Positions 4,303 through 6,164 of a DNA stretch of 6,164 bases are shown here, piece after piece. The notes under the pieces were generated by a model. It made no database searches and was not told the DNA's origin. It saw only the letters and a list, made by a program, of their open reading frames with translations. How positions within the stretch are numbered: the stretch's first letter is position 1; every line of letters begins with the position of its first letter. Made by a program: the position numbers and the translations under genes. Source of the DNA: Natrialbaceae archaeon B1-Br10_E2g27 (GTDB lineage: Archaea; Halobacteriota; Halobacteria; Halobacteriales; Natrialbaceae); assembly GCA_001563885.1 (NCBI GenBank), contig LKMM01000163.1, positions 1 to 6,164 of the forward strand, in the 5' to 3' direction.

Positions 4303-6164
4303 ATGACAACAATCGGCGGTTTTCAGGACAACGTCGCGCGAATCGACCTCTCGTCGGAGTCGGTCGCCTACGAGTCGATCGACGAGGAGGATGCAAAGAA
4401 GTATATCGGCGCTCGTGGCCTCGGCGTAAAATACGTCTTCGAGCAGGGTCCAGACGTCGATCCGCTCGACCCTGAGAACTTGCTCGCGTTTATGAACGGC
4501 CCGCTCTCAGGGACGCAGGTGACGATGAGCGGCCGGATCGCCGTCTGTACGAAGTCACCACTGACGGGGACGGTCACCGACAGCCACCACGGCGGCTGGT
4601 CCGGTGCCCGACTGAAATGGGCCGGCTTCGACGGCTTGCTCTTCGAAGGCCAGGCCGACGACCCCGTCTACGCCTACATCGAAGACGGCGAGGTCGAACT
4701 CCGGGATGCCTCCCATCTCTGGGGGTGTGGCTTCCACGAGACCCGCGAGACGATCGAGGAGGAACTCGAGGGTGCCTACGGCAAGAACCTCTCGATCATG
4801 GGGATTGGTCCCGGCGGTGAAAATCAGGTACGCTACGCCTGTATCATGAACGAAGACGACCGGGCCTCGGGCCGTGGCGGGACGGGGTGTGTCATGGGCT
4901 CGAAGAACCTGAAAGCGGTCGTCGTCAAATCCTCGACGAAGATGCCCAAACCCGCCGACCCGGAGACGTTCAAAGAGGGCCACCAGCAGGCGATGCGAGC
5001 GATCCAGGAATCCGAGGTCACGGCCCCGAACGAAGGCGGCCTCTCCCAGTACGGCACCAACGTCCTGATGAACATCACCGAGGAGATGGATGGCCTACCG
5101 ACGCGAAACGGCCGCTATACCTCAACTGGAAGCGCTCGTGACGACCTCGAGGTCGAACTCGACGCCGAAGAGGTCTCCGGTGAGAACGTCCGTGAGAATA
5201 TCTTAGTCGACGAGCCGACCTGTCATTCCTGTCCCGTTGCCTGTAAAAAGGAAGTCGAGGTACAGGTGATGCACAAAGGCGAGGAGATGAACGTCCGAAC
5301 CGAGTCCTTCGAGTATGAGTCGGCCTTTGCGCTTGGCCCCAACTCCGGCCACACAGACCGGGATAAGATCGCACTCATGTTAGAGCGGTGTAACGACGTC
5401 GGTATCGACACCATCGAGGTTGGGAACATGATGGCGATGGCGATGGAGATGACCGAGGAGGGCAAACTCGATAACCTCCCCGACGGGCTGGAGTGGGGCG
5501 ACTCAGAGACGATGGTCGAGATGATCGACAAAATCGGCCACCGCGAGGGTGACCTCGCCGACTTACTCGCCGAAGGCCCACGCCGAGTCGCAGAGCAGAT
5601 GGACGCCGAAGATAACTCGCTTGCCGTCAAAGGCCAGACGATCCCCGCCTACGACCCACGCTGTATGAAAGGGATGGGCATCGGCTACGCCACCTCGAAC
5701 CGCGGGGCCTGTCACCTGCGCGGGTACACGCCTGCCGCCGAAATTCTCGGCATTCCAGAGAAGGTCGACCCCTACGAGTGGGAAGGCAAAGGCGAACTCA
5801 CCGCCGCCTTCCAGGATCTCCACGCCATCTCCGATAGTTTCGACATCTGTAAGTTCAACGCCTTCGCCGAGGGCATCGAAGAGTACGTCCTCCAGTTCAA
5901 CGGCATGACCGGCTTAGAGTTCACCGAAGACGACTTACTCGAGTGTGGCGAGCGCATCTACAACCTAGAGCGTTACTACAACAACCTCGCTGGCTTCGAC
6001 GGAGCCGACGACTCGCTGCCCGAACGCTTCCTCGAGGATGGCACCCGCGGCCAGGGGGCAAGCGAGGGCGAGTACTGCGAACTCGAGGAGATGAAAGCCG
6101 AATACTACGACCACCGCGGCTGGGTCGACGGCGTCGTCCCCGACGAAAAACTCGAGACCCTCGA
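4303..6164 (+). CDS. aor: Tungsten-type aldehyde:ferredoxin oxidoreductase (nearly complete, cut by window end)
   Basis: Oxidises aldehydes to carboxylates, passing two electrons to ferredoxin; a cytoplasmic enzyme normally holding a tungsten-bispyranopterin and one [4Fe-4S] cluster. The 620 residues in view cover both family regions. The N-terminal domain (1 to about 210) includes LSGT-rich cofactor-binding segments, SPLTGTVTDSHHGG (85-98) and GRGGTGCVMGSKNLKA (190-205). The C-terminal domain supplies the cluster cysteines C307-x2-C310-x3-C314 and C516 (DICKF), the pterin-site motif DVGID (365-369) and the active-site stretch GYATSNRGACHLR with H471. The final residues GVVPDEKLETL match the usual AOR ending (EKLEELG-like), so only a few codons are probably missing. 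ATG 4303 starts the conserved N-terminal strand; the ribosome binding site is weak. Differences from hyperthermophilic AOR include DPRC (C454), D514 in the DxxGLC motif, and a Met-rich helix (376-383). The natural substrate cannot be told from sequence, and haloarchaea often have several paralogues. Confidence 0.95.
   Translation, partial: MTTIGGFQDNVARIDLSSESVAYESIDEEDAKKYIGARGLGVKYVFEQGPDVDPLDPENLLAFMNGPLSGTQVTMSGRIAVCTKSPLTGTVTDSHHGGWSGARLKWAGFDGLLFEGQADDPVYAYIEDGEVELRDASHLWGCGFHETRETIEEELEGAYGKNLSIMGIGPGGENQVRYACIMNEDDRASGRGGTGCVMGSKNLKAVVVKSSTKMPKPADPETFKEGHQQAMRAIQESEVTAPNEGGLSQYGTNVLMNITEEMDGLPTRNGRYTSTGSARDDLEVELDAEEVSGENVRENILVDEPTCHSCPVACKKEVEVQVMHKGEEMNVRTESFEYESAFALGPNSGHTDRDKIALMLERCNDVGIDTIEVGNMMAMAMEMTEEGKLDNLPDGLEWGDSETMVEMIDKIGHREGDLADLLAEGPRRVAEQMDAEDNSLAVKGQTIPAYDPRCMKGMGIGYATSNRGACHLRGYTPAAEILGIPEKVDPYEWEGKGELTAAFQDLHAISDSFDICKFNAFAEGIEEYVLQFNGMTGLEFTEDDLLECGERIYNLERYYNNLAGFDGADDSLPERFLEDGTRGQGASEGEYCELEEMKAEYYDHRGWVDGVVPDEKLETL

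Overview
The window is a GC-rich stretch of haloarchaeal chromosome. The protein products are rich in Asp and Glu, third codon positions are mostly G or C, several promoter elements sit about 25-30 bases upstream of start codons (the leaderless pattern of Halobacteria), and the two most diagnostic genes (Nob1 with a zinc ribbon, aIF5B) are archaeal. The abundance of CTCGAG and the near-canonical haloarchaeal aIF5B sequence suggest Natrialbales (Natrinema/Haloterrigena/Natronorubrum type), but the genus is an inference from memory of related proteins.

Layout, left to right: (1) the last 16 codons of an unidentified + strand gene (1-51). (2) A ten-or-so-helix CPBP/CAAX-type intramembrane metalloprotease on + (121-1269). 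(3) A convergent, minus-strand two-gene unit: a PRC-barrel protein (1972-1727) followed 4 bases later by the endoribonuclease Nob1 (1722-1264), whose stop region overlaps the end of the protease gene. (4) A 170-base divergent control region (1973-2142) holding two tandem copies of a 29-base element, each with a TATA-like box and a palindrome. (5) infB, encoding aIF5B, on + (2143-3942). (6) A 60-residue DUF1328/UPF0391 membrane protein (4016-4198) with a clear leaderless promoter. (7) A 104-base gap rich in dyad symmetry. (8) An aldehyde:ferredoxin oxidoreductase gene (4303 to the window end), almost complete. No stretch longer than 300 bases lacks a gene; the largest gap is 170 bases.

Functionally, the centre of the window is a translation/ribosome-maturation neighbourhood: Nob1 makes the 3' end of 16S rRNA, and aIF5B is the ribosome-dependent GTPase whose eukaryotic counterpart stimulates Nob1 cleavage during the final quality check of the small subunit. 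The PRC-barrel protein between them is either a RimM-like maturation partner or a member of the PRC-barrel proteins reported to act in haloarchaeal cell division. The flanking protease, DUF1328 protein and AOR look like independent units. I see no mobile elements, CRISPR arrays or RNA genes. The least explained parts are the tandem palindromic element between the PRC-barrel gene and infB, and the dyad-rich promoter region of the AOR gene.
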